Source of the DNA: Mycobacterium numidiamassiliense
Lineage (GTDB): Bacteria > Actinomycetota > Actinomycetes > Mycobacteriales > Mycobacteriaceae
Length of the DNA: 64,000 nucleotides
Assembly (NCBI RefSeq): GCF_900157365.1
Contig: NZ_FUEZ01000004.1
Coordinates: 2,467,066-2,531,065, forward strand
Direction: 5' to 3'
Of the stretch, positions 49,894-59,001 are shown one piece after another. A program made the translations under genes and the position numbers. Position 1 is the first letter of the stretch, and every line of letters starts with the position of its first letter. Under the pieces are notes generated by a model that ran no database searches, was not told the origin of the DNA, and saw nothing but the letters and a program-made list of their open reading frames with translations.

Positions 49894-51834
49894 TCAGTCG
49901 GGCAGATTCTCCGGATGCAACATCTCGGCATAACGCAGTGGCTCCGGGATACCAAAGCCGTCGACCAGTGTCCTGGCATGCGGGCGCAGCGCGCGGCAGC
50001 GATCGTTGATCCCGCGGGTTACCGCCTTGGCGCGTTCGGTGGACAAGTACCGATGCTCGATAAACCAGGCTTTGTCATCCTCGATCACCGACAGCGCGTA
50101 CAGGTCGCAGACGATCCCCAGTAACTCGCGGGCCTCTTCGTCGGGGCAGGAGTCAATCCCGGCGACGAACGCTTCCAGCACTATTCGGTCGATGTGGGCC
50201 GTCGCCGCGTGCAGCACGTGATCCTGCACCGCGTTGAACGCATCGAAGGCCGACATCTCTTTGGACTTGCCCTGCAACCGCCGCGCGACCGACGACAGCA
50301 GGTAACTCTCCCGCTCCTCGAACATGTTCACCTGGGTGCCGCGGTTGAACAGGCTGCCTTCTTCTTCGCTGTCCTGGCGTGCGTCCACGATCCTTTGCAT
50401 AATCGCTTCGGCCGCAGTGCGTTTCAGCACCCTTTCACCAACGGTGTTGGCGGCGAAGCGAACCCAATCGACCGGGCTCATGCCCTTGATGTCGTCGGCG
50501 TAGGCGGTCAGCAGCTCCTTGGCCACCAACTGGGTCAGCACGTGGTTGTCGCCCTCGAAGGTGGTGAACACGTCGGTGTCACCGCGCAGTGCGATCAGCC
50601 GGTTCTCGGCCATGTAGCCGGCGCCGCCGCATGCCTCACGGGCTTCCTGGATGGCGCGGCTGGCATGCCAGGTGTTGGCCGCCTTCAGCCCGGCTGCACG
50701 CGACTCCAACTCGCGCTGCTCCTCGGCATCGGCGACGTCCGAGGTCTGCAGGTCGTGCGTCTTGGACACCAGCTCGTTCTGCGCGAACTGCAACGCGTAC
50801 GAGCGTGCTATCAACGGGAACAGTCGCCGCTGATGCACCAGGTAGTCCATGATCAGGACCTCCCCCTCGTCATCGGGTGCGCTGAATTGCTTGCGCTCCA
50901 ACGCATATCGGGTGGCGATGTCCAGCGCGACGCGGGCGGCGTTGCCTGCGCTGCCGCCGACTGTGACGCGGCCGCGGATGAGCGTGCCGATCATGGTGAA
51001 GAACCGGCGGTTCGGGTTATCGATCGGCGAACTGTAGGTGCCGTCGGGCGCGACGTCGCCGTATTTGTTCAGCAGGTTCACCCGGGGGACGCGGACGTGG
51101 TCGAACACGATGCGGCCGTTGTCGACACCGGGCAGACCGCCCTTGTATTGACAGTCCGACGTCGTCACGCCGGGCAGGTCGTTGCCCTCCTTGTCGCGGA
51201 TCGGCACCAGTACGCAGTGCACGCCGTGATTGACCGGCTCACCGTCCTCGGTGGTGATCAGCTGCGCGAAAACCGCTGCGATGCGGGCGGTTTCGGCGGC
51301 CCCGCCGATGTAGTCCTTCCGGGCCGTCGGGGTCTCGGAGTGAACGACGAATTCCTCGGTCTCGGCGTCGTACGTCGCGGTGGTTTCCAGCGACTGAACG
51401 TCACTGCCGTGCCCGGTCTCGGTCATGGCGAAACAGCCGAGCAGCTCGAGACTGATGATCTTTTTCACGTACGCCTCGTGGTGGCGTTCGGTGCCCAGGT
51501 TCTCGACCGCGCCGCCGAACAGGCCCCACTGCACACCGGCCTTGACCATCAGCGACAGATCCGACATCGCCAGCATTTCGATCATCGTCACGGCCGCGCC
51601 GACGTCGCCGGTGCCGCCATGTTCCTTGCGGAATCCTTCGTCGGAGATGCCCGCCGCGGCGATCAGCGCCATCTGCTCGGCCACCTTCGCGCGCGCGAGC
51701 ACCGTGTTCGGTGTGTAGTGCGGGCGGAATTGTTCGCGGGACAGCCATTCGCGCGTCTGGTTTTTCACGTCACGGAAGCGCCCGTCCAAGGCGTTGCGCA
51801 GCTGTTGGGCAGTGTTTGTCGTCTCTGGCGCCAT
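49894..51834 (-). CDS. Acyl-CoA dehydrogenase/oxidase family protein
   Basis: 646-residue flavoprotein of fatty-acid beta-oxidation, longer than ordinary FadE proteins (about 400) and close to peroxisomal acyl-CoA oxidases. It has the FAD/substrate segment C-F-A-M-T-E-T-G-H-G-S-D-V, the R-G-R-V-T-V-G-G-S-A-G-N region and the C-G-G-A-G-Y motif. The catalytic Glu is in F-E-G-D-N-H-V-L, the acyl-CoA oxidase form. Whether electrons go to ETF or oxygen cannot be read from sequence. ATG 51834; GTG 51837 is possible. Confidence 0.9.
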   Translation of the reverse strand: MAPETTNTAQQLRNALDGRFRDVKNQTREWLSREQFRPHYTPNTVLARAKVAEQMALIAAAGISDEGFRKEHGGTGDVGAAVTMIEMLAMSDLSLMVKAGVQWGLFGGAVENLGTERHHEAYVKKIISLELLGCFAMTETGHGSDVQSLETTATYDAETEEFVVHSETPTARKDYIGGAAETARIAAVFAQLITTEDGEPVNHGVHCVLVPIRDKEGNDLPGVTTSDCQYKGGLPGVDNGRIVFDHVRVPRVNLLNKYGDVAPDGTYSSPIDNPNRRFFTMIGTLIRGRVTVGGSAGNAARVALDIATRYALERKQFSAPDDEGEVLIMDYLVHQRRLFPLIARSYALQFAQNELVSKTHDLQTSDVADAEEQRELESRAAGLKAANTWHASRAIQEAREACGGAGYMAENRLIALRGDTDVFTTFEGDNHVLTQLVAKELLTAYADDIKGMSPVDWVRFAANTVGERVLKRTAAEAIMQRIVDARQDSEEEGSLFNRGTQVNMFEERESYLLSSVARRLQGKSKEMSAFDAFNAVQDHVLHAATAHIDRIVLEAFVAGIDSCPDEEARELLGIVCDLYALSVIEDDKAWFIEHRYLSTERAKAVTRGINDRCRALRPHARTLVDGFGIPEPLRYAEMLHPENLPD

Positions 51835-51927
51835 CACTCGACCGTAGCCTGCGGTCGTTGGCGCGGGAATGACCCGCGCCGGTCGCGACCGTTGCTGCGG
51901 GCGGCGATACCACGCTTAGATGACGTC

Positions 51928-52650
51928 ATGGCCTCGCCAGACAGCCGGTCACCTCAGGCGAAGTACGACGTCGGTCACACCCACCCCAACATCAGCGGCG
52001 GGTGGTTGCGCGCGGCCACCTTCGGCGCGATGGACGGCCTGGTCAGCAACACGGCGCTGATCGCCGGTGTGGCTGCGGGTGAGAGTGCTCACACCACCTT
52101 GGTCAGCGGCATCGCGGGCTTGTTAGCTGGGGCGTTCTCCATGGCACTGGGTGAGTACACGTCGGTGACCACGGCCAACGAGCAGATCGATTCCGAGGTG
52201 CGCGTCGAACGTCGTTCGTTTCGCGCCCACCCGCAAGCCGAGCAAGCCGAACTGGCCAACACGCTCGTCGAGCTGGGCATGAGCGAGAAAACCGCCCAGG
52301 CTGCCGCCGACGAGATCCACCGTGACGAGAACCAAGCAGTCAACTTCCATCTAGTCCGCGAGCTCGGGTTGGATCCCCGCGAAAAGCCGTCTGCCACGCT
52401 GGCCGCGTCGGCGTCCTTCCTGATGTTCGCGGTTGGAGCGGTAATCCCGCTGATCCCTTACCTTCTCGGCTACGGAATGTTGTGGATAGGTGTGGCGTGC
52501 GGTGGCCTCGGCCTGCTAGTCGCGGGCGGGCTCACCGCCCGGTTCACCCGCAAACCGGTGTGGTGGGCCGCGGGCCGGCAGCTGCTGTTCGGCGGGGTCG
52601 CCGTCGCCGCTACGTATGTGCTGGGTCTGCTGGTGGCGTCGCTGATGTGA
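51928..52650 (+). CDS. VIT1/CCC1-family metal (Fe/Mn) transporter
   Basis: 240 residues. The conserved first helix holds A-T-F-G-A-M-D-G-L-V-S-N-T-A-L-I-A-G-V-A, followed by G-A-F-S-M-A-L-G-E-Y-T-S-V and an acidic cytoplasmic metal-binding region with Glu-rich helices. Three hydrophobic helices end the protein. Members export iron or manganese to detoxify the cytoplasm. The ATG at 51928 is the plausible start; the enclosing frame that opens at 50194 is antisense to the acyl-CoA dehydrogenase. Its 3' end overlaps the convergent FHA-ABC gene by 41 bp. Confidence 0.88.
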   Translation: MASPDSRSPQAKYDVGHTHPNISGGWLRAATFGAMDGLVSNTALIAGVAAGESAHTTLVSGIAGLLAGAFSMALGEYTSVTTANEQIDSEVRVERRSFRAHPQAEQAELANTLVELGMSEKTAQAAADEIHRDENQAVNFHLVRELGLDPREKPSATLAASASFLMFAVGAVIPLIPYLLGYGMLWIGVACGGLGLLVAGGLTARFTRKPVWWAAGRQLLFGGVAVAATYVLGLLVASLM

Positions 52651-54943
52651 CGCGCCGTCGCGCCGGCCGAAGTCGGTAGCCGGCGATCCCGGCCCACGCC
52701 ACGCCGAGGATGAAGAGCATCACCCTGTCGAAGATCCACCAGCCCACGTAGTGGGCCCACATCCCGACGTCGGCAGCCTGCGGATCGACCCGGCGCAGAT
52801 CGACGGTGGAGGCCGACGCCGCGAAGCCCCATTGGGCCGGGACGAACCAGGAGATCTGGTCGTAGCCCCAGGTACCGACCAGCGTGAGCAGCCCCCCGGC
52901 GAACAACAGCGATGCCAGGATCACCGGCACGGCCAACGGCACGACTTCCCGCAGCGATCTGCCGAGTGTCGACACCGCGAGCCCGACGATCGCTGAGACG
53001 ATGGCGGTGCCGGCGACACTTGCGTACAGCTCGAATGTGGCGTCGTAGAGGAACAAGGCGCCGTGCACCGGCCCGCCTTTGACGGCGACGACGATGGCGA
53101 ACGTGATCGCGGTCAGCACGGCCGCCGCGAGGCCGAAGAACGCGATCTTGCCGAGGAGATACGCCGGCGCCCACAGGCCGACGGCCTGCTCACGCCGGAA
53201 GATCCGACGTTCGTTCACGATCTCCCGGATAGTCAGCGCGGTGCCGATGATGACCGCCGCGAGGTTGAGCGCGGCCAGGATTTCGACCGCTTCATGGGGG
53301 TTGCGGCTGTTCGCGCCGGGCTGGCTCAGGCCCGATCCGCCCGGAATGAGCAGCGTCAGGCCCGCCAAGGCAAACGGCAGGGCCAGCAGGAAGAGAAGGT
53401 AGAGGCGGTCGGCGAAGAACAGGCGCGCCTGGCGACGGGCCGCGAGCCTGATCTGTCGCATCGGCTTGAGTGGGGCGGGAGGTGGCCACGGTTCTGCGAC
53501 CTGAGGCGGCGCCGGCGGGCCCTGCGCGTGCTGGCGGGCCCGAAACGCGCGGTGCGCGCCCTCGGGGTCGGCGTTAACCTGCGCGAGCACCTCCGACCAG
53601 TCGCTGGTGGCCATCGCGGACCCGATGTGCAGGGGCGCCCCGTCGAAGGCCATGGAGCCCCGCGGGGTGAGCACCAACACCTGGTCGCACATATCGAGGT
53701 GGGTGAGCGACGTCGGCGACGTCATGCTCGCGACGACCACACAGCCGATGTCCGCCTGGCGGCGCAGCACTTTCAGCACGTGGCTTTCCTGGTCGGCATC
53801 CAGTCCGGCGCCCGGCTCGTCGACCACCAGTAGTGTCGGCCTGCTGATGAGCTCGATCGCCATCGCCGCGCACCGGCGGAACTCGGGTGTCAGCTTGCCG
53901 ATCCGCGTCGAGCGATGGGCCGTGAGCTCGAGCTCTTCGAGAATCTGGTCCACCACGCGTTGGCGGTGCTCGGCCGAGGTGTCGGGCGGTAGCCGCAGTT
54001 CGGCGGCGTAGCCCAGCGCTTGTTGGACGGTCAGCCGCGAGTGCACGCGATCCTCGCGAGGCACGATCCCGATGCGGGCGCGCATGGACTCGCGCTCGGC
54101 CTGGATGTCGTGGCCGTCCACGGTGATTCGGCCGGAGCCGAGTTCCCTGATGCCGGCCAGCACGCCGAGCAGCGCGGCGCTGGGTGCGGCCGACGGACCG
54201 ATCACCGCGGTCAGCGTGCCCGGGCGTGCCGCGAAGGAGACGTCCGAGAGCACTTCGTGTCCGTCGACGCTGAGTCCCAGCTGATAGGCGGCGACGCCGA
54301 TGGTCCGGGCACCCGCCTTCAGCGGCAGCCGATAGGTAGGAACGGATTCTCCGCCTTCTCGGCCTTCTCCGGCTTCCGGCGCAGCGCGCCGGGCGCGCAG
54401 CTTGCGCGTCGCGTCGGTCACCCGCTCGATCAGACCTCGGCCCTTCGTCGGCTGCTCCTCGACGGCCCGTGGCTGCGGCGCGAGGATAGGCGGCACCGGC
54501 GGCGGCGGAGGCGCAACGGGCGGCGGCGCAGGCGGAGGCGCCGCGCGCCGCCCCGCCGCAGGCCGTGGCGGCGGGATCGGAATTTTCTGTGTGGTCCGCT
54601 GCGTCGGGACGTGGGCACCGATCTGGAACACCAGGCGCGGACCCCGCTGCGGATCGCCGATCGAGATCGCCTGACCGTCGCCGATATCGACCGTCGACAC
54701 CCGGGCGCCGTTGAGGAAAATGCCGTTGCGGCTGTTGTCGATCGCCACCCAGCGGTCGCCGGTGAACCGCAGCACCAGCTCGGGGGCCGTCGGTCCAGCG
54801 TGGGGAGGGACGTGCGCCGGGAGGTTCAGCGGAATGTCCCACCGGCCGCCGTAACCCACCACGACGTCGCGGCCGGGGGGAAAGACGTAGCGGGTGGGTC
54901 CGACCCAGACGGTCAGGGGCGGGCCGAACGCGTCGTTCCGCAT
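52610..54943 (-). CDS. FHA-ABC transporter (Rv1747-like) with degenerate ATPase motifs
   Basis: 777 residues: an N-terminal FHA-like domain (about 5-105, with S-R-N-G-I-F-L-N-G), a Pro/Ala-rich linker, an ABC ATPase-like domain (about 215-450) and a C-terminal ABC2-type membrane domain with about six helices. It resembles Rv1747, a PknF-phosphorylated exporter, but has one FHA domain. Walker A reads I-G-P-S-A-A-P-S-A-A and lacks the P-loop Lys. The ABC signature reads L-T-P-E-F-R-R instead of LSGGQ, while Walker B (L-L-V-V-D-E-P) is intact. The FHA SxxH contact residues are also replaced (H-V-P-P-H). ATP hydrolysis is therefore doubtful. The start ATG 54943 has AAAGGTGG upstream. Confidence 0.88.
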   Translation of the reverse strand: MRNDAFGPPLTVWVGPTRYVFPPGRDVVVGYGGRWDIPLNLPAHVPPHAGPTAPELVLRFTGDRWVAIDNSRNGIFLNGARVSTVDIGDGQAISIGDPQRGPRLVFQIGAHVPTQRTTQKIPIPPPRPAAGRRAAPPPAPPPVAPPPPPVPPILAPQPRAVEEQPTKGRGLIERVTDATRKLRARRAAPEAGEGREGGESVPTYRLPLKAGARTIGVAAYQLGLSVDGHEVLSDVSFAARPGTLTAVIGPSAAPSAALLGVLAGIRELGSGRITVDGHDIQAERESMRARIGIVPREDRVHSRLTVQQALGYAAELRLPPDTSAEHRQRVVDQILEELELTAHRSTRIGKLTPEFRRCAAMAIELISRPTLLVVDEPGAGLDADQESHVLKVLRRQADIGCVVVASMTSPTSLTHLDMCDQVLVLTPRGSMAFDGAPLHIGSAMATSDWSEVLAQVNADPEGAHRAFRARQHAQGPPAPPQVAEPWPPPAPLKPMRQIRLAARRQARLFFADRLYLLFLLALPFALAGLTLLIPGGSGLSQPGANSRNPHEAVEILAALNLAAVIIGTALTIREIVNERRIFRREQAVGLWAPAYLLGKIAFFGLAAAVLTAITFAIVVAVKGGPVHGALFLYDATFELYASVAGTAIVSAIVGLAVSTLGRSLREVVPLAVPVILASLLFAGGLLTLVGTWGYDQISWFVPAQWGFAASASTVDLRRVDPQAADVGMWAHYVGWWIFDRVMLFILGVAWAGIAGYRLRPARRRVTSATPPADPAHT

Positions 54944-55007
54944 GGCCGCCACCTTTCATCGCCGGTCAGATCAATTGAGTGTCTACCAGCCGGCGGCGGT
55001 CAATCCA

Positions 55008-55499
55008 CTAGGAGTGGGCGCTGCTCACCGGGCTGCGGCGAGTCGGGGCGCCCGCATTGTCGACAAGCCGGCGTAACACGTCGACCGCCTCCGCAAGCAC
55101 CTTGCGATCTTCCGCTTCGAGCTGGGCCAGCTGCGGTTCGATCGCCGCGGCGCGGTCGGACCGGACGGCGTTGAGCGTTCGCTTACCGTCGGGCGTGATG
55201 CGGATCCGGACGGCGCGGGCGTCTCCGGGGTCGACCGTCCGACTGACCAGGCCGGCGTCCTCGAGCCGTCGCACCTGCGTGGTCATCGTCGGCTGTGAGC
55301 AGTGATCGACCGCGGCGAGGTCACCGATTCGGGCTTCGCCGTGGACTTCGATGGTCGCCAGCAGCCTGGCTTGCGCCGCGGGCAACGGCATCTGGATGCG
55401 CTGCGTGGCGAGCCTGTTGAGTCGCGCCACCACGGCGAGCAGATCCGCTCCTAAGCCTTGGTGGTGTTCGATGTTCGCGCTGTCAGCAACCTTGCCCAT
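55008..55499 (-). CDS. MarR-family transcriptional regulator (Rv2327-like)
   Basis: 163 residues with a MarR winged helix: I-G-D-L-A-A-V-D-H-C-S-Q-P-T-M-T-T-Q-V-R-R-L (recognition helix) and wing D-P-G-D-A-R-A-V-R-I-R-I-T. Length and position match M. tuberculosis Rv2327, divergent from the ECF transporter genes. It probably represses itself and possibly the transporter through the palindrome 13 bp upstream. The ligand is unknown. Confidence 0.9.
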   Translation of the reverse strand: MGKVADSANIEHHQGLGADLLAVVARLNRLATQRIQMPLPAAQARLLATIEVHGEARIGDLAAVDHCSQPTMTTQVRRLEDAGLVSRTVDPGDARAVRIRITPDGKRTLNAVRSDRAAAIEPQLAQLEAEDRKVLAEAVDVLRRLVDNAGAPTRRSPVSSAHS

Positions 55500-55511
55500 G
55501 TGTTCATGGTT

Positions 55512-55528
55512 GCATAGCTTTGCTAAGC
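55512..55528. promoter_or_regulatory. Candidate MarR operator
   Basis: GCATAGC-TTT-GCTAAGC, an imperfect palindrome (one mismatch), sits 13 bp upstream of marR in the 97-bp divergent region facing the ECF transporter. This is a typical autoregulatory position. Confidence 0.5.
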
Positions 55529-55596
55529 GAGACGAATCTCAAACACCCCGGACGCAAAACTTCCAGGGCGCGGTGCGCTGCGCTCGTCTGCGCTTC

Positions 55597-57663
55597 ATGC
55601 CTGGCAGAATCGGTCAAGTGACCTCGTCCCGCCGTCCGCACCATCGGCGTGGATCCCTGCGACCGGGCGAGTTGGCACAGGCCGCGGTCATGGGGGCGCT
55701 GTGCGCGGTGATCGCGATCATCTCCGTCGTCGTCCCGTTTGCGGCGGGATTGGCCTTGCTGGGGACCGTGCCGACGGGATTGCTGGCTTACCGCTACCGG
55801 CTGCGCGTCCTGGTCGCGGCGACGGTTGCTGCCGGAATCATCGCGTTCCTGATCGCCGGCCTGGGCAGTTTTGTGACGGTTATCAACTCCGCTTACATCG
55901 GTGGGATGACTGGGGTCGTCAAGCGCAGAGGCGGCGGAGTGGCCACGGTGATCTCCTCGTCGTTCGTTGCCGGGCTCGTGTTCGGTGCCGCGGTGATAGG
56001 CGAGTTCACCGTGATGACTCGGTTGCGGCACTTGATCTTCCAGGCGGCGTCGGCAAACGTCAGCGGGGTCGCCGCGTTCATGAATCGCGTTCATCTGCAG
56101 ACGGCCGCTGCCACGCTGACGCGGTATTTCGCCAAGGCGCTGCACTTCTGGCAATGGTTGGCGCTGGGCTACTGCGTTGTCGCCGTGATGATCGTGTCGC
56201 TGATCGGCTGGTGGGCGTTGTCCCGCCTGCTGGAGCGCATGTGCGGAATCCCCGATGTGCACAAGCTGGATGCCTGGGACGGCAGTGACGGCGAGCAGGC
56301 TCCGGTCGGGCCGGTTCCCGCGCGGTTGGACAAGGTGCGTTTCCGCTACCCCAACGCCAGTCAAGACGCGTTGCGCGAAGTGAGCATGGACCTTCGGGCC
56401 GGTGAACACGTGGCCGTCACCGGAGCCAACGGATCCGGGAAGACCACGCTAATGCTGATTCTGGCCGGCCGGGAGCCGACGTCGGGCACCGTGGAGCGCC
56501 CAGGAGCGGTGGGGTTGGGCAAGTTGGGCGGCACCGCCGTCGTCTTGCAGCACCCGGAAAGCCAGGTGTTGGGCACCCGGGTTGCCGACGATGTGGTGTG
56601 GGGCCTACCGCCGGGCACCGACATCGACGTGGATCGGTTGTTGAGCGAGGTCGGTCTGGACGCCTTCGCCGAACGCGACACCGGAAGCCTCTCCGGGGGA
56701 GAACTGCAGCGCCTGGCGCTGGCCGGGGCACTGGCCCGGGAGCCGGCACTGCTCATCGCCGACGAGGTCACCAGCATGGTCGATCAGCGAGGCCGAGACA
56801 CCTTGCTGAGCGTGCTATCTCGTCTCCCCGAACGGCATCGGACCGCCCTGGTGCACATCACGCATTTCGACAACGAAGCGGCGTCCGCGGACCGCACCAT
56901 CAACCTCAGCGAGTCATCCCCTAGCGCCGGCAGCATGGTCGAGACCGCCGCCGCGCCGGCATCGACCGCGGCCGTCGATCCCGGGGGCCGCGGCCGGATG
57001 ATCGAACTCATCGACGTCGGGCATGAATACGGCAGCGGCACACCGTGGGCCAAGACCGCGCTGCGCAACATCAACTTCGTGGTGGAGCAGGGCGACGGGG
57101 TCTTGATCCACGGCGGCAACGGGTCGGGCAAGTCGACGCTGGCGTGGATCATGGCCGGCCTGACGATTCCCACCACCGGCGCCTGCCTGATCGGCGGCGA
57201 GCCCATCCACGAGCACGTCGGTGCGGTGGCATTGTCGTTCCAGGCGGCCCGGCTGCAGCTGATGCGCAGCAACGTCGGCCTGGAAGTCGCGTCGTCGGCT
57301 GGCTTTTCGGATCGCGACGAGCACCTGGTGGCCGAGGCACTGGGCGCGGTCGGGCTGGATCCCGCACTGGCCAGCCGGCGCATCGATCAACTCAGCGGTG
57401 GCCAGATGCGCCGCGTCGTGCTGGCCGGGCTGCTGGTGCGTAAGCCGCCAGTGTTGATCCTCGACGAACCGCTGGCCGGACTGGACGGCCCAAGCCAGCG
57501 CGGCCTGCTGCGCCTGCTGGCGGATTTACGCCACGAGCGGGGGCTGACGCTGGTGGTCATTTCGCACGACTTCGCCGGACTGGAGGACGTGTGCCCACGA
57601 ACCCTGCACCTGCGCAAGGGTGTGCTGGAAACGGCGCCGGCGACGGCGGGGGGTATGCCGTGA
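55597..57663 (+). CDS. ECF transporter: S-like membrane domain fused to two ABC ATPases (Rv2326c-like)
   Basis: 688 residues. The N-terminal part (about 20-215) has five or six hydrophobic helices resembling the S component of an energy-coupling-factor importer. Two ABC ATPase domains follow: the first (about 235-460) has T-G-A-N-G-S-G-K-T-T and L-S-G-G-E-L-Q-R, the second (about 465-685) has G-G-N-G-S-G-K-S-T and L-S-G-G-Q-M-R-R. ECF importers take up vitamins or metals. Start ATG 55597; GTG 55618 is also possible. The stop overlaps the T-component GTG as GTGA. Confidence 0.88.
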   Translation: MPGRIGQVTSSRRPHHRRGSLRPGELAQAAVMGALCAVIAIISVVVPFAAGLALLGTVPTGLLAYRYRLRVLVAATVAAGIIAFLIAGLGSFVTVINSAYIGGMTGVVKRRGGGVATVISSSFVAGLVFGAAVIGEFTVMTRLRHLIFQAASANVSGVAAFMNRVHLQTAAATLTRYFAKALHFWQWLALGYCVVAVMIVSLIGWWALSRLLERMCGIPDVHKLDAWDGSDGEQAPVGPVPARLDKVRFRYPNASQDALREVSMDLRAGEHVAVTGANGSGKTTLMLILAGREPTSGTVERPGAVGLGKLGGTAVVLQHPESQVLGTRVADDVVWGLPPGTDIDVDRLLSEVGLDAFAERDTGSLSGGELQRLALAGALAREPALLIADEVTSMVDQRGRDTLLSVLSRLPERHRTALVHITHFDNEAASADRTINLSESSPSAGSMVETAAAPASTAAVDPGGRGRMIELIDVGHEYGSGTPWAKTALRNINFVVEQGDGVLIHGGNGSGKSTLAWIMAGLTIPTTGACLIGGEPIHEHVGAVALSFQAARLQLMRSNVGLEVASSAGFSDRDEHLVAEALGAVGLDPALASRRIDQLSGGQMRRVVLAGLLVRKPPVLILDEPLAGLDGPSQRGLLRLLADLRHERGLTLVVISHDFAGLEDVCPRTLHLRKGVLETAPATAGGMP

Positions 57664-58511
57664 CCGCCTCGTCGACCGCCGGACCAGCGCCCCCGCGCCG
57701 CGCCGCCCGTCCGGTCGTGCTGCTGGTGCCCATACCCGGAACATCGCCGATTCACGAGCTTTGGGCCGGCACCAAGCTGCTTGTCGTGTTTGGTATTTCG
57801 GTGCTGCTGACGTTCTACCCAGGCTGGGTGTCGATTGGTTTGGTCGGGGTCGTCGTGGCCGCCGCGGCCCGGGCCGCGCACATTCCGCGCGGCGCGTTGC
57901 CCTCGATACCGCGCGTGCTGTGGTTGATTCTCGCGCTGGGCGGGGTGACCGCCGCGCTGGCCGGCGGCAGCCCGTCAATCTCGATCGCCGGGGCCCATAT
58001 CGGATTCGGCGGGGCGTTGAACTTCCTGCGGGTTACCGCGCTGTCGATCGTCCTGCTCGGGCTGGGAGCGATGATCTCCTGGACTACCAATGTCGCCGAA
58101 ATCGGGCCCGCCTTGGCGACTTTGGGCCGTCCTTTCAAGGTCCTTCGAATCCCGGTCGACGAATGGGCGGTGGCTTCGGCACTTGCCCTGCGCGCCTTTC
58201 CCATGTTGATCGACGAATTCCAGGTGCTCTACGCCGCCCGCCGGCTGCGTCCCAAACAGATACCGCGCAGCCGCAAGGCGCGGCGCCAGCAGCACACGCG
58301 GGAACTCATCGATCTGCTCGCGGCCGCCATCACCGTGACACTGCGACGGGCAGACGAGATGGGAGACGCCATCACCGCGCGCGGCGGCGCCGGTCAGCTC
58401 TCCGCGGTTCGGGCGAGACCGAAACTGGCGGACTGGGTTACGCTCGCCATCGTTTTGGCGGCCAGTGGCGCCGCGGTCGCGGTCGAGACGATTTTCCACC
58501 TTACGCAATAA
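57660..58511 (+). CDS. ECF transporter T component (EcfT, Rv2325c-like)
   Basis: 283-residue membrane coupling protein. Four to five helices surround the cytoplasmic coupling segments, with the conserved A-R-R-L-R-P and the R-R-A-D-E-M-G-D-A-I-T-A-R-G motif, which docks on the ATPases. GTG 57660 overlaps the preceding stop. With the upstream fused S-A-A' protein it makes a complete ECF importer; the substrate is unknown. Confidence 0.9.
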   Translation: MTASSTAGPAPPRRAARPVVLLVPIPGTSPIHELWAGTKLLVVFGISVLLTFYPGWVSIGLVGVVVAAAARAAHIPRGALPSIPRVLWLILALGGVTAALAGGSPSISIAGAHIGFGGALNFLRVTALSIVLLGLGAMISWTTNVAEIGPALATLGRPFKVLRIPVDEWAVASALALRAFPMLIDEFQVLYAARRLRPKQIPRSRKARRQQHTRELIDLLAAAITVTLRRADEMGDAITARGGAGQLSAVRARPKLADWVTLAIVLAASGAAVAVETIFHLTQ

Positions 58512-58548
58512 CCCGGGCGCGGCCGTTCGATTCGCGTAGCGTGAACGC

Positions 58549-59001
58549 GTGGCCGACACTCACCGCACCCGCACCATCGCGGCTCCCGCGGACGAAATCT
58601 GGGACATTCTCGCGGACTTCGGCTCGATCAGTGCGTGGGCGCCGAACGCCGATCACTCATGCATCTTGTTCTCCGGCCCCGATGGCGGCGCCGTCGGCAC
58701 GACCCGTCGGGTCCAGGTCGGGCGCGACACGCTCGTCGAACGCATCACCGAATTCAGCCCGCCACGCACACTGGCCTACGACATCGAAGGCCTACCCAAG
58801 CGCCTGCGCAGGGTGAGCAATCGCTGGACGCTGTCGGCGGCCGGGGGCGGGTCCACCGTGGTCACCCTCACCAGCACCGTCGAAATCGGACCTCACCCAC
58901 CCCACCGCCTCGCCGAACAGGTCCTGTGCCGCCTCGTGGCCCGACGATCCGACTCGATGCTCGCCGGCCTCGCGAACCTATTGGAGTGCGCCAGTGTCTG
59001 A
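58549..59001 (+). CDS. SRPBCC (polyketide cyclase-like) family protein
   Basis: 150 residues with the START/Bet v 1-like opening I-A-A-P-A-D-E-I-W-D-I-L-A-D-F-G-S-I and W-A-P-N-A, a hydrophobic ligand-binding fold. Ligand unknown. TAGCGT at 58537-58542 ends 6 nt before the GTG, suggesting a leaderless transcript. It overlaps the sulfatase gene by 8 nt. Confidence 0.85.
   Translation: MADTHRTRTIAAPADEIWDILADFGSISAWAPNADHSCILFSGPDGGAVGTTRRVQVGRDTLVERITEFSPPRTLAYDIEGLPKRLRRVSNRWTLSAAGGGSTVVTLTSTVEIGPHPPHRLAEQVLCRLVARRSDSMLAGLANLLECASV

Noticed and set aside
50194..51927. Very long plus-strand open frame joined to the VIT-type transporter
   Set aside because: It is antisense to the acyl-CoA dehydrogenase, which has clear family motifs, and has no family features of its own. 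Only the part from ATG 51928 is real.
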